This document shows, piece by piece, positions 24,886 through 32,677 of a DNA stretch of 64,000 bases (position 1 is the first letter of the stretch; every line of letters starts with the position of its first letter). The stretch lies in contig NZ_FOQH01000001.1 in the NCBI RefSeq assembly GCF_900113695.1, positions 372,001-436,000 on the forward strand. The letters run 5' to 3'. The DNA comes from Albimonas pacifica (GTDB taxonomy: Bacteria > Pseudomonadota > Alphaproteobacteria > Rhodobacterales > Rhodobacteraceae). The translations under genes and the position numbers were made by a program. The notes beneath the pieces were generated by a model. That model ran no database searches. It was given only the letters and a program-made list of their open reading frames with translations, and was not told the origin of the DNA.

Positions 24886-25927
24886 GACCGCGACGCCCCC
24901 CCAGACCCGGCCCGAGACCCGCTCCGAGACCCGCCACGGCCCCGCCGCCTGGCGCGAGCCGCTGGTCAGCCTCGCCCTGCTCGCCCTGCTGGCCGGCTGC
25001 GCGATCTGGGCCGATGCGGCCGGGGAGCCCTATTACGTCAACCTCGCCTCGCGCATCGCGATCCTGGCGATGGCGGGCGCGGGGCTGAACCTGGCGCTGG
25101 GCTTCGGGGGCATGGTCAGTTTCGGCCACGCCGCCTTCTTCGGGCTGGGCGGCTACGCCGCGGGCATCGCCGCCCACCACGCGATGAACTACGAGCCGGT
25201 CTTCGCCTGGCCCTTCGTGATCGAGGCCTCCGACCAGATGCCCGCGATCTGGCTCGCGGGCATGGTCATGGCGGGGCTGGCGGGGCTGGTCTTCGGGGCG
25301 CTCTCCTTGCGGACCTCCGGCGTCTACTTCATCATGATCACGCTCGCCTTCGCGCAGATGATCTATTACTTCGCCGTCTCCTGGCCCGCCTACGGGGGCG
25401 AGGACGGGCTGTCGATCTACGTGCGCAACAGCTTTCCGGGGCTCGACAGCTACGACCCGCTGAGCTTCTTCGCGCTGGCCTTCGCGGGGCTGCTCGCGAC
25501 CATGGGGATCACCCGGGTGCTGATGTCCTCGCGCTTCGGGGCGGCGCTGAGCATGGCGCGGCTGAACGAGACGCGCCTCGCCACCGCCGGCATCCGCCCG
25601 TTCCCGATCCGGCTGACGGCCTTCGGGGTCTCGGCGGTGCTGACCGGCTGGGCGGGGGCGCTCTATGCCGACCTCAACGGCTTCGTCTCCCCCGCCATGA
25701 TGTCCTGGCACATGTCGGGGGAGCTGATCGTGTTCTGCATCCTGGGGGGCGTCGGGCGGCTCGCGGGGCCCGTGGCCGGCGCCGCGGCCTGGGTGCTGCT
25801 GGAGACCTTCCTCGGCGGAGCGACCGAGCGCTGGCCCTTCTTCCTCGGCCTCGCCCTCCTCGCGGTGGTCCTGTTCTTCCGCGGCGGCATCGTCGGCGCG
25901 CTGGCCGGGAAGCCCCGCGATGGCTGA
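24878..25927 (+). CDS. livM: Branched-chain-type ABC transporter permease (LivM type)
   Basis: A 349-residue permease. After a Thr/Pro/Arg-rich tail, LNLALGFGGMVSFGHAAFFG and GLGGYAAGIAAHH are the LivM hallmark; LRTSGVYFIMITLAFAQMIY and VFCILGGVGRLAGPVAGAAA follow. It partners LivH. It overlaps livH and livG by 8 bp each, so all three are translationally coupled. Confidence 0.92.
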   Translation: MAETATPPQTRPETRSETRHGPAAWREPLVSLALLALLAGCAIWADAAGEPYYVNLASRIAILAMAGAGLNLALGFGGMVSFGHAAFFGLGGYAAGIAAHHAMNYEPVFAWPFVIEASDQMPAIWLAGMVMAGLAGLVFGALSLRTSGVYFIMITLAFAQMIYYFAVSWPAYGGEDGLSIYVRNSFPGLDSYDPLSFFALAFAGLLATMGITRVLMSSRFGAALSMARLNETRLATAGIRPFPIRLTAFGVSAVLTGWAGALYADLNGFVSPAMMSWHMSGELIVFCILGGVGRLAGPVAGAAAWVLLETFLGGATERWPFFLGLALLAVVLFFRGGIVGALAGKPRDG

Positions 25928-26678
25928 GCCTGCGCACGCCCCCGCCCTCGCCGTCCACGGCCTGCGCAAGGCCTTCGGCGGGCTGACCGCCACCGACGAC
26001 GTGTCGCTGGACCTTCGCCCGGGCGAGATCCATGCGCTGATCGGGCCCAACGGCGCGGGCAAGTCGACGCTGATCGGGCAGATCGCCGGCTGGATCGCCC
26101 CGGACGCGGGACGGGTGGAGCTGGGGGGCGAGGACGTCACCGCGCTCGACGTCGCCGCCCGCGCCCGGCTGGGGCTCGGGCGCAGCTTCCAGGTGTCCTC
26201 GCTGGCCGCCCCCCTCTCGGCCCGGCGCAACGCGATGATCGCGGCGCAGGCGCGCCAGGGCTCCAGCTTCCGCTTCCTGCGCCCCGTCGCCTGGGATCGC
26301 GGGCTGCGCGAGGCCGCCGACGCAGCCCTCGCCCGCGTGGGCCTCTCGCCCCGCGCCCAGGTCCCCGCCGCCGAGCTCTCCCACGGCGAGCGCCGCCTGC
26401 TGGAGGTCGCCTGCGCCCTCGCGCTCGGCCCGAAGGCGCTGCTGCTGGACGAGCCGATGGCGGGTCTGGGCATGGAGGGCTCCGCCCGGCTCGGCGACCT
26501 GCTGGAGGCGCTGAAGGCCGAGGCGCCGATCCTGCTGGTCGAGCACGACATGGACGCGGTCTTCCGCCTCGCCGACCGGATCTCGGTGCTGGTGGCGGGG
26601 CGGGTGATCGCCTCGGGCTCGGTCGAGGAGATCCGCGGCGACGCCGAGGTGCGCCGCGCCTACCTGGGCGAGGACTGA
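25920..26678 (+). CDS. livG: Branched-chain-type ABC transporter ATPase (LivG type)
   Basis: A 252-residue ATPase: Walker A GPNGAGKST, Q-loop SFQVSSL, signature LSHGERRLLEVACALA (a variant of LSGGQ normal for this group), Walker B ALLLDEPMAGLG, and switch LVEHDMDAVF. A second ATPase (LivF) usually follows, but here the next gene is on the opposite strand and no livF is in the window. LivG may therefore work as a homodimer or with a LivF encoded elsewhere. Confidence 0.92.
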   Translation: MAEPAHAPALAVHGLRKAFGGLTATDDVSLDLRPGEIHALIGPNGAGKSTLIGQIAGWIAPDAGRVELGGEDVTALDVAARARLGLGRSFQVSSLAAPLSARRNAMIAAQARQGSSFRFLRPVAWDRGLREAADAALARVGLSPRAQVPAAELSHGERRLLEVACALALGPKALLLDEPMAGLGMEGSARLGDLLEALKAEAPILLVEHDMDAVFRLADRISVLVAGRVIASGSVEEIRGDAEVRRAYLGED

Positions 26679-26739
26679 GCCCGCCCGAAGCCGCGCGCGG
26701 GGTCTGGCCCGGGGCCTGGCCCGGCGCCGGCGGCGGCGC

Positions 26740-27372
26740 CTACTCCGGCAGCTCCGCCGAGGGGATCACCGGGAAGAACTCCCCGCGCGAGCGGACGCCG
26801 AACCAGCTTTCGCCGTCGATCTCGCGATGCTCGCAGATCTCCACCAGCCGGTAGAAGCTCTTGCGGTCGATCAGCGCCTCTAGGTCGGCGCGCACCAGCA
26901 CGTAGGGGCTCGGCTCTCCGGTCTCGGGGTCGCGGGCGACGCGGATCGGGTGCTCGGGGCCCGCCGCGGCCTCGTCCTCGACGTTGGTCACGAAGGTCAG
27001 GGCCTGGTCGGGTCCGCCCGGATCCTCGACCCGGAAGTCGACCGCAACGAACGGCGCGTCGTCGACGGCGATGCCGACCTTCTCCACCGGGGTGACGAGG
27101 AAATACTTGTCGCCGTCCTTGCGCAGCACGCCCGCGAACAGCCGCACCAGCGCCGGCCGCCCGATGGGCGTGCCGAGATACCACCAGGTCCCGTCGCGGG
27201 CGATGCGCATGTCGAGATCGCCGCAGAACGGCGGATTCCACAGGTGCACCGGGGCCGGTCCGCGCTTCTTGCCGAGCGTCTGGATCGATTTCGCCAGCCC
27301 GTCGGCGTCGGGCGCCCCCGATTTGGCGTCGGATGACGGACGCCTCGCGAGGTCTTGATCCGTCTCGGCCAT
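26740..27372 (-). CDS. DUF1285-family protein
   Basis: A 210-residue soluble protein matching the DUF1285 family: VHLWNPPFCGDLDMRIARDG, WWYLGTPIGRPALVRLFAGV and DKYFLVTPVEKVGI are its conserved blocks. Function is unknown. It is divergent from the moxR operon with a 157-bp shared promoter region and convergent with livG. A GGGAGGAG ribosome site supports the ATG at 27372; the stop is TAG. Confidence 0.85.
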   Translation of the reverse strand: MAETDQDLARRPSSDAKSGAPDADGLAKSIQTLGKKRGPAPVHLWNPPFCGDLDMRIARDGTWWYLGTPIGRPALVRLFAGVLRKDGDKYFLVTPVEKVGIAVDDAPFVAVDFRVEDPGGPDQALTFVTNVEDEAAAGPEHPIRVARDPETGEPSPYVLVRADLEALIDRKSFYRLVEICEHREIDGESWFGVRSRGEFFPVIPSAELPE

Positions 27373-27411
27373 GGTTCTCCTCCCGTTCGCGGCGCCGCGG
27401 CGCCGGCGCTC

Positions 27412-27440
27412 TTGGACAAGCTAGGTCCGGCGCTTACTCT
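27412..27440 (+). promoter_or_regulatory. Candidate promoter of the moxR operon
   Basis: TTGGAC (27412-27417) and TACTCT (27435-27440) are separated by 17 bp in the least GC-rich part of the DUF1285-moxR divergent region, 90 bp before the moxR start. The match to the sigma-70 consensus is partial. Confidence 0.35.
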
Positions 27441-27529
27441 TTTCAAAGGAAGTCGCGGTCAGGATGCCGAATCCACCGCGGCGCAAGGACGACGCGGTTC
27501 GCGCTCGCCCCCCAGAACGGAGAGGCCCC

Positions 27530-28555
27530 ATGACCGACGCTCCCGCCCCCGAGCCGACCGGCGACCTCCTTGCCGAGATCGAGGCGCTGGGCGCCACCCT
27601 CTCCCGCGCGCGGGAGCAGATCGGGCGGCGCGTCATCGGGCAGGAGACGGTGGTCGATCTCGCGCTGAACGCGCTGCTCTCGGGCGGCCACGCGCTGCTG
27701 GTGGGCGCGCCGGGCCTCGCCAAGACACGCCTGGTCGAGGCGCTGGGGACGGTGATGGGCCTCGACGCCGCGCGCGTGCAGTTCACCCCCGACCTGATGC
27801 CCGCCGACATCCTCGGGGCCGAGGTGCTGGAGCAGGACGCCCACGGCGGGCGCGCCTTCCGCTTCATCCAGGGCCCGATCTTCTGCCAGCTGCTGATGGC
27901 CGACGAGATCAACCGCGCCTCGCCCCGCACCCAGTCCGCCCTGCTGCAGGCGATGCAGGAGAAGGAGGTGACGGTCGCCGGCGCCAACCGCCCCCTTCCG
28001 AAGCCCTTCCACGTCCTCGCCACCCAGAACCCGATCGAGCAGGAGGGCACTTATCCGCTGCCCGAGGCGCAGCTCGACCGGTTCCTGCTGCAGATCGACG
28101 TGGACTATCCCAAGCTCGACGCCGAGCGGGCGATCCTGATGGCGACCACCGGCCTCGACGACGCGGAGGCGGAGCCGGTGTTCGACGCCCCCTCCCTGAT
28201 CGCCGCGCAGAAGCTGATCCGCCGGATGCCGGTGGGCGAGAGCGTGGTGGACGCGATCCTGACGCTGGTGCGCTGCGCCCGCCCGGGCGAGCCGGAGGCG
28301 ACGCAGGCGGTGAACCGCTCGGTCGCCTGGGGCCCCGGCCCGCGCGCGGCGCAGGCGCTGATGATGGCGGTGCGCGCCAAGGCGGTGCTCGAGCAGCGGC
28401 TGGTGCCCTCCGTCGCCGACGTGGTCGCGCTCGCCCGCCCGACCCTGAAGCACCGCATGGCGCTGACCTTCGCCGCCAAGGCCGAGGGCCAGACGATCGA
28501 GGCGGTGATCGACGGCCTCGTCGCCCACGCCGCAGAGCGTGAGGCGGCCGCGTGA
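27530..28555 (+). CDS. moxR: MoxR-family AAA+ ATPase
   Basis: A 341-residue AAA+ chaperone-like ATPase with Walker A GAPGLAKT, Walker B LLMADEINRASPRTQ, sensor VLATQNPIEQEGTYPLPEAQ and the MoxR lid. MoxR proteins act with VWA-domain partners in maturation of enzymes or envelope complexes. It starts a four-gene operon (DUF58, DUF4159, large membrane protein), the layout known as bat/aerotolerance-like clusters. The ATG at 27530 follows CGGAGAGG. The stop overlaps the next gene (GTGA). Confidence 0.93.
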   Translation: MTDAPAPEPTGDLLAEIEALGATLSRAREQIGRRVIGQETVVDLALNALLSGGHALLVGAPGLAKTRLVEALGTVMGLDAARVQFTPDLMPADILGAEVLEQDAHGGRAFRFIQGPIFCQLLMADEINRASPRTQSALLQAMQEKEVTVAGANRPLPKPFHVLATQNPIEQEGTYPLPEAQLDRFLLQIDVDYPKLDAERAILMATTGLDDAEAEPVFDAPSLIAAQKLIRRMPVGESVVDAILTLVRCARPGEPEATQAVNRSVAWGPGPRAAQALMMAVRAKAVLEQRLVPSVADVVALARPTLKHRMALTFAAKAEGQTIEAVIDGLVAHAAEREAAA

Positions 28556-29472
28556 GCCGCGCCCCCCAGGCCACGACGATCCCCGACCGGGGCAGCCCCG
28601 CCTGGCTCCGGCGCGACGCCGAGCAGATCTCGGGCGCCCTCCCGCCCCTGCTGGCGGAGGCCGAGCGGCTGGCCGCCTCGGTGGTGCCCGGCGTGCACGG
28701 GCGCCGGCGCTCCGGGCCGGGGGAGACCTTCTGGCAGTATCGCCAGGCGATGCCCGGCGATCCCGCGACGGCGATCGACTGGCGCAGGTCCGGGCGGTCC
28801 GACGTCCATTACATCCGGGAGATGGAGTGGGAGGCGGCGCAGACCGTCTCGATCTGGGCCGATCCGGCGCGCTCGATGGACTATGTCTCCGACCACGCGC
28901 CCCGCACCAAGGGCGAACGCGCGCGGCTGCTGGCGCTGGCGCTGGGCGTGCTGCTGATCCGCGGGGGCGAGCGCACCAGCCTGCTGGGCACGCTCGCCGA
29001 GCGTCCCGCCACCGGGGAGCCGCAGCTCCTGCGCATGGCCATGGAGCTCGCCAAGACCGCGCCCGAGCCCGAGCGCCCCGACTTCGGCGCCCCGCCGCGC
29101 ACCGCGCTGGCCGCGGGCGGCAAGGCGGTGTTCCTGTCGGATTTCATGGGCCCGCGCGAGGAGATCTTCCCGGCCCTGATCCACGCGGCCGAGCGCGGCG
29201 TCTCGGGCGCCTACGTGCAGATCGTCGACCCGGCGGAGGAGACCTTTCCCTTCGACGGCCGGCTGGTGCTGCGCTCCCTCGGCGGGACCGTGGAGTTCGA
29301 GACCCACAGGGCGCGCGGCCTGCGCGAGGCCTATCTCGAGAAGCTGGCCGCCCGGCGCGCGGACCTGATGGACACGGCGCGAAGCTGCGGCTGGCGCTGC
29401 CTGATCCATCGCACCGACGAAAGCCCGCGCAAGGCGCTGCTGTGGCTCTACGCCGCCATCGGGGCCTCGTGA
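28552..29472 (+). CDS. DUF58-domain protein
   Basis: A 306-residue protein with the DUF58 domain: VVPGVHGRRRSGPGETFWQY, then PGDPATAIDWRRSGRSDVHY (about 45-90), and SIWADPARSM starting a VWA-like fold. DUF58 proteins are the usual partners of MoxR ATPases. The start is GTG at 28552, overlapping the moxR stop by 4 bp. It has no transmembrane segment, unlike many relatives. Confidence 0.88.
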   Translation: MSRAPQATTIPDRGSPAWLRRDAEQISGALPPLLAEAERLAASVVPGVHGRRRSGPGETFWQYRQAMPGDPATAIDWRRSGRSDVHYIREMEWEAAQTVSIWADPARSMDYVSDHAPRTKGERARLLALALGVLLIRGGERTSLLGTLAERPATGEPQLLRMAMELAKTAPEPERPDFGAPPRTALAAGGKAVFLSDFMGPREEIFPALIHAAERGVSGAYVQIVDPAEETFPFDGRLVLRSLGGTVEFETHRARGLREAYLEKLAARRADLMDTARSCGWRCLIHRTDESPRKALLWLYAAIGAS

Positions 29473-29473
29473 C

Positions 29474-29530
29474 CGCGGCGTCCTTCCCCGCGCGGGCGGA
29501 CGCTCCGCCCACGCGGGGGAGGACGCCGCG
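29474..29530 (+). repeat. Long intergenic hairpin after DUF58
   Basis: Arms 29474-29492 and 29512-29530 match at 18 of 19 bases (CGCGGCGTCC...), with an inner GGGCGG/CCGCCC stem. Three tandem 12-bp repeats of GCGAAGGCCGGG follow at 29580-29615. The gap to the next gene (285 bp) contains only this and a doubtful 55-codon frame. It may attenuate transcription into the downstream genes. Confidence 0.75.
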
Positions 29531-29757
29531 ACGGCGGGCCCCTGCGCCGGCGGCGGCCGGGCAGGGCGCCCCGCCCGAGGCGAAGGCCGGGGCGAAGGAC
29601 GGGGCGAAGGCCGGGGCCCGACGGGGCCGGCCGTGATAGGATGCCGGCGGCCGGCCGCGGCCGACCCGGGCGCGCCGCGCAGGGCGGAGCGCCCCAGGCC
29701 CGCCCCCCAAGGCGGTGCAACACGACGCGCGGACCCCCGCGCAAGAGGTGACGTGGA

Positions 29758-32610
29758 ATGCTGAGCATCGGCTCGATCGCTTTCCTGAACCCCTGGCTGC
29801 TGCTGGCGCTGGCCGCGCTGCCGGCGCTGTGGTGGCTGCTGCGCGCGACCCCGCCCGCGCCGCGCCGGATCAGCTTCCCCGGCGTGCGCCTGCTGCTGGG
29901 CCTGCAGGACCCCGAGCGGATGCCGGACCGCACGCCCTGGTGGCTGCTGCTGCTGCGCCTGCTGGCGGTCGCCGCCGCCATCCTCGCCTTCGCCCGCCCC
30001 GTCGAGAACCCGCAGCGGGAGTTCGGCGGCGACGGCGCGCTGGTGCTCGCCATGGACGGCGGCTGGGCCTCGGCCCCCGACTGGGAGGCGCGGCGCGAAC
30101 GCGCGCTGGAGGCGCTGGAGCAGGCCGAGCGCGCCGGCCGCCCCGTGGTCGTGGTGAACCTCGCCGAGCCGCTGCCGGGCGGAGAGCCCCCCGCCGCGCG
30201 CCCCGCCGGCGACTGGCGCGGCGCGCTCGAGGCGATGGCCCCCCGCCCCTGGGCGCCCGACCGCGACGCCTTCGCCGACGCCGTCGAGGGCCTGGACGAG
30301 ACGCTGGGCGGGTTCGAGACCCTGTGGCTGACCGACGGCCTCTCCCACGGCGACATCGGCGACCTGGGCGAGCTGCTGGCCGACGCGGGTCCTCTGACCG
30401 TGGTCGGCCCCGACCGCCTGGCGCTGGCCCTTCGCCCGCCGCGGCTCGAGGGCGGCGCCCTGGTCGCGACGGCGCTGCGCGCCGACCCCGCCGCCGGCCC
30501 CCGCACCGTGACCGCCGCCGCCATCGGCCGCGGTCCCGAAGGGGCCGACCGCCGCCTCGCCGTGGCCGAGGCCGAGTTTCGCGAGGGCGCGGAGACCGTG
30601 GACCTCGCCTTCGACCTGCCGCTGGAGCTGCGCAACCAGGTCGAGCGGGTCTCGATCCTGGGCGAGACCTCGGCCGGGGGCGTGGCGCTCGCCGACGACG
30701 CGGTGCGCCGCAAGCGCGTGGGGCTGATCTCGGGCGAGGACGACGCGGGCTCGCGGCCGCTGACCTCCTCGCTGCACTTCCTGCGCAAGGCGCTGCAGCC
30801 GACCGCCGAGGTGGTCGAGGGCACGCTGAGCGAGATCATCGAGGCCCGCCCCGACGCGATCATCCTCGCCGACCTGGGCGTGATGACGGACGAGCAGCGC
30901 ACGGCGCTGACCGCCTGGATGGAGGAGGGGGGCCTGCTGGTCCGCTTCGCCGGCGCCCGCACCGCGCGGGCCGAGACCGAGGCGCTGCGCGACGCGGCCT
31001 CGGGCGGCCCGACCGGCGAGGATCCGCTGCTGCCCGTGCGCCTGCGCGCCGGCGGCCGGGCCGTGGGCGGCGCGATGTCGTGGGAGGCGCCGCAGGGCAT
31101 CCGCCCCTTCGCCGACTCGTCCGTCTTCGCGGGCCTGCCGGTTCCCGCCGACATCGACGTCCGCCGCCAGGTGCTGGCCCAGCCCGGCCCCGACCTCGCC
31201 GAGCGCACCCAGGCCGCGCTCGCCGACGGCACGCCTCTGGTCACCGCCGCCGACCGCGGCGACGGCCGGGTGGTGCTGTTCCACGTCACGGCGAACGCCG
31301 AATGGTCCTCGCTGCCCCTCTCCGGCCTCTTCGTGCAGATGCTGGAGCGTCTGGCGCTGGCCGCCTCCGTCTCGCCGGAGGCGACGCTCGAGCAGCTCGA
31401 AGGCGCGATCTGGACGCCGGTCACGGTGCTCGACGGCTACGGCCGTCCCGCCGACCCGGGCCGCCTGCGCGGCGTTCAGGGCGCGCGGCTGGCCGAGGTC
31501 CGGCCCGGCCCCGACGCCCCCCCGGGCGTCTGGCGCTCGGGCGAGCGGACGGTGGCGATCAACCTCTCCGACGCCGAGAGCGAGCTGGTCCCCGCCGGCG
31601 CCCCCCCCGCCTCGGCGCGGGTGGAAAGCATGACCCGGGCGGTGGAGCGCGACTACAAGGGCGCGCTGCTCGCCGCGGCGCTGCTGCTGCTCGCCCTCGA
31701 CGCGGTCGCGGCGCTCGCCGTCGCCGGCCGCCTGCGCCTGCCGCGCCGGGCGGCGGCGGGGCTCGCGCTGGCCCTGGCCGCGGGTCTGGCCGCGGCCCCC
31801 CCCGGCGCGCTCGCCCAGTCGGCGGGGGAGCGGGCGGTGCGCGCCCCCGGCTCGGCCGCCGACGAGAAGGCGCTGGCGGCCACGGTCGACACCGTGCTCG
31901 CCTATGTGATGACCGGCGACCCGGAGGTCGACCGGATCTCCGAGGCCGGGCTGCGGGGCCTGTCGCGCGTGCTGACCTCGCGCACGGCGGTGGAGCCGGC
32001 GGAGCCGATCGGCGTGGACCTGGAAAGCGACGAGCTCGCCTTCTACCCGCTGCTCTACTGGCCGATCTCGGCCGACATGCCCACGCCCTCGGACGCGGCC
32101 TACGCCAAGCTCAACCAGTTCACCCGAACCGGGGGCATGATCGTCTTCGACACCCGCGACGCGCATCTCGCCTCGGGCTTCGGGACCGGCACGCCGGAGG
32201 GGCGGGCGCTGCGCCGGCTCGCGGCGCCGCTGGACCTGCCGCCGCTGGAGCCGGCGCCCGCCGACCACGTGCTGACCCGCACCTTCTACCTCCTGCAGTC
32301 CTACCCCGGCCGCTGGCGCGGCGGAGAGGTCTGGCTGGAGGCCGCCGCCGACGCGTCCGAGACCGACGGAACCCCCTTCCGGCACCTCAACGACGGCGTC
32401 TCGCCGGTGGTGATCGGGGCGGCGGACTGGGCCTCGGCCTGGGCGGTGGACGACGACGGGCAGTTCGTGGTCCCCGTCGGCCGCGACGGCGGGCGCCAGC
32501 GCGAGATGGCCTTCCGCTTCGGCGTCAACCTGGTGATGTACGTGCTGACCGGCAGCTACAAGTCCGACCAGGTCCACGTCCCCGCCCTGCTCGAGAGGCT
32601 CGGCAACTGA
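29758..32610 (+). CDS. BatA-like membrane protein with C-terminal DUF4159 domain
   Basis: The 950-residue protein starts with the aerotolerance-regulator (BatA) N-terminal region: two transmembrane helices (about 10-27 and 62-78) around ISFPGVRLLLGLQDPERMPD. A large extracytoplasmic part with VWA/amidotransferase-like folds follows. Transmembrane segments recur at about 636-660 and 665-685 (ending GALAQ), then the DUF4159 domain (about 730-945: FYPLLYWPISADM, GGMIVFDTRDAH). It is the third gene of the moxR operon and probably forms an envelope complex with the next gene product. Function is not known. Confidence 0.85.
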   Translation: MLSIGSIAFLNPWLLLALAALPALWWLLRATPPAPRRISFPGVRLLLGLQDPERMPDRTPWWLLLLRLLAVAAAILAFARPVENPQREFGGDGALVLAMDGGWASAPDWEARRERALEALEQAERAGRPVVVVNLAEPLPGGEPPAARPAGDWRGALEAMAPRPWAPDRDAFADAVEGLDETLGGFETLWLTDGLSHGDIGDLGELLADAGPLTVVGPDRLALALRPPRLEGGALVATALRADPAAGPRTVTAAAIGRGPEGADRRLAVAEAEFREGAETVDLAFDLPLELRNQVERVSILGETSAGGVALADDAVRRKRVGLISGEDDAGSRPLTSSLHFLRKALQPTAEVVEGTLSEIIEARPDAIILADLGVMTDEQRTALTAWMEEGGLLVRFAGARTARAETEALRDAASGGPTGEDPLLPVRLRAGGRAVGGAMSWEAPQGIRPFADSSVFAGLPVPADIDVRRQVLAQPGPDLAERTQAALADGTPLVTAADRGDGRVVLFHVTANAEWSSLPLSGLFVQMLERLALAASVSPEATLEQLEGAIWTPVTVLDGYGRPADPGRLRGVQGARLAEVRPGPDAPPGVWRSGERTVAINLSDAESELVPAGAPPASARVESMTRAVERDYKGALLAAALLLLALDAVAALAVAGRLRLPRRAAAGLALALAAGLAAAPPGALAQSAGERAVRAPGSAADEKALAATVDTVLAYVMTGDPEVDRISEAGLRGLSRVLTSRTAVEPAEPIGVDLESDELAFYPLLYWPISADMPTPSDAAYAKLNQFTRTGGMIVFDTRDAHLASGFGTGTPEGRALRRLAAPLDLPPLEPAPADHVLTRTFYLLQSYPGRWRGGEVWLEAAADASETDGTPFRHLNDGVSPVVIGAADWASAWAVDDDGQFVVPVGRDGGRQREMAFRFGVNLVMYVLTGSYKSDQVHVPALLERLGN

Positions 32611-32677
32611 TGCGCCCCGCCCCCCGGACGCCCGCGACCCGGACCCCTGCGACCCGGAGCCAGGAGACGACCCGAGC

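Noticed and set aside
29469-29636. A 55-codon frame starting GTG at the DUF58 stop (overlap GTGA), rich in Ala, Lys and Arg
   Set aside because: It is made of a hairpin and 12-bp tandem repeats, has no ribosome site of its own and no recognisable similarity. The overlap is by chance likely in such GC-rich DNA.
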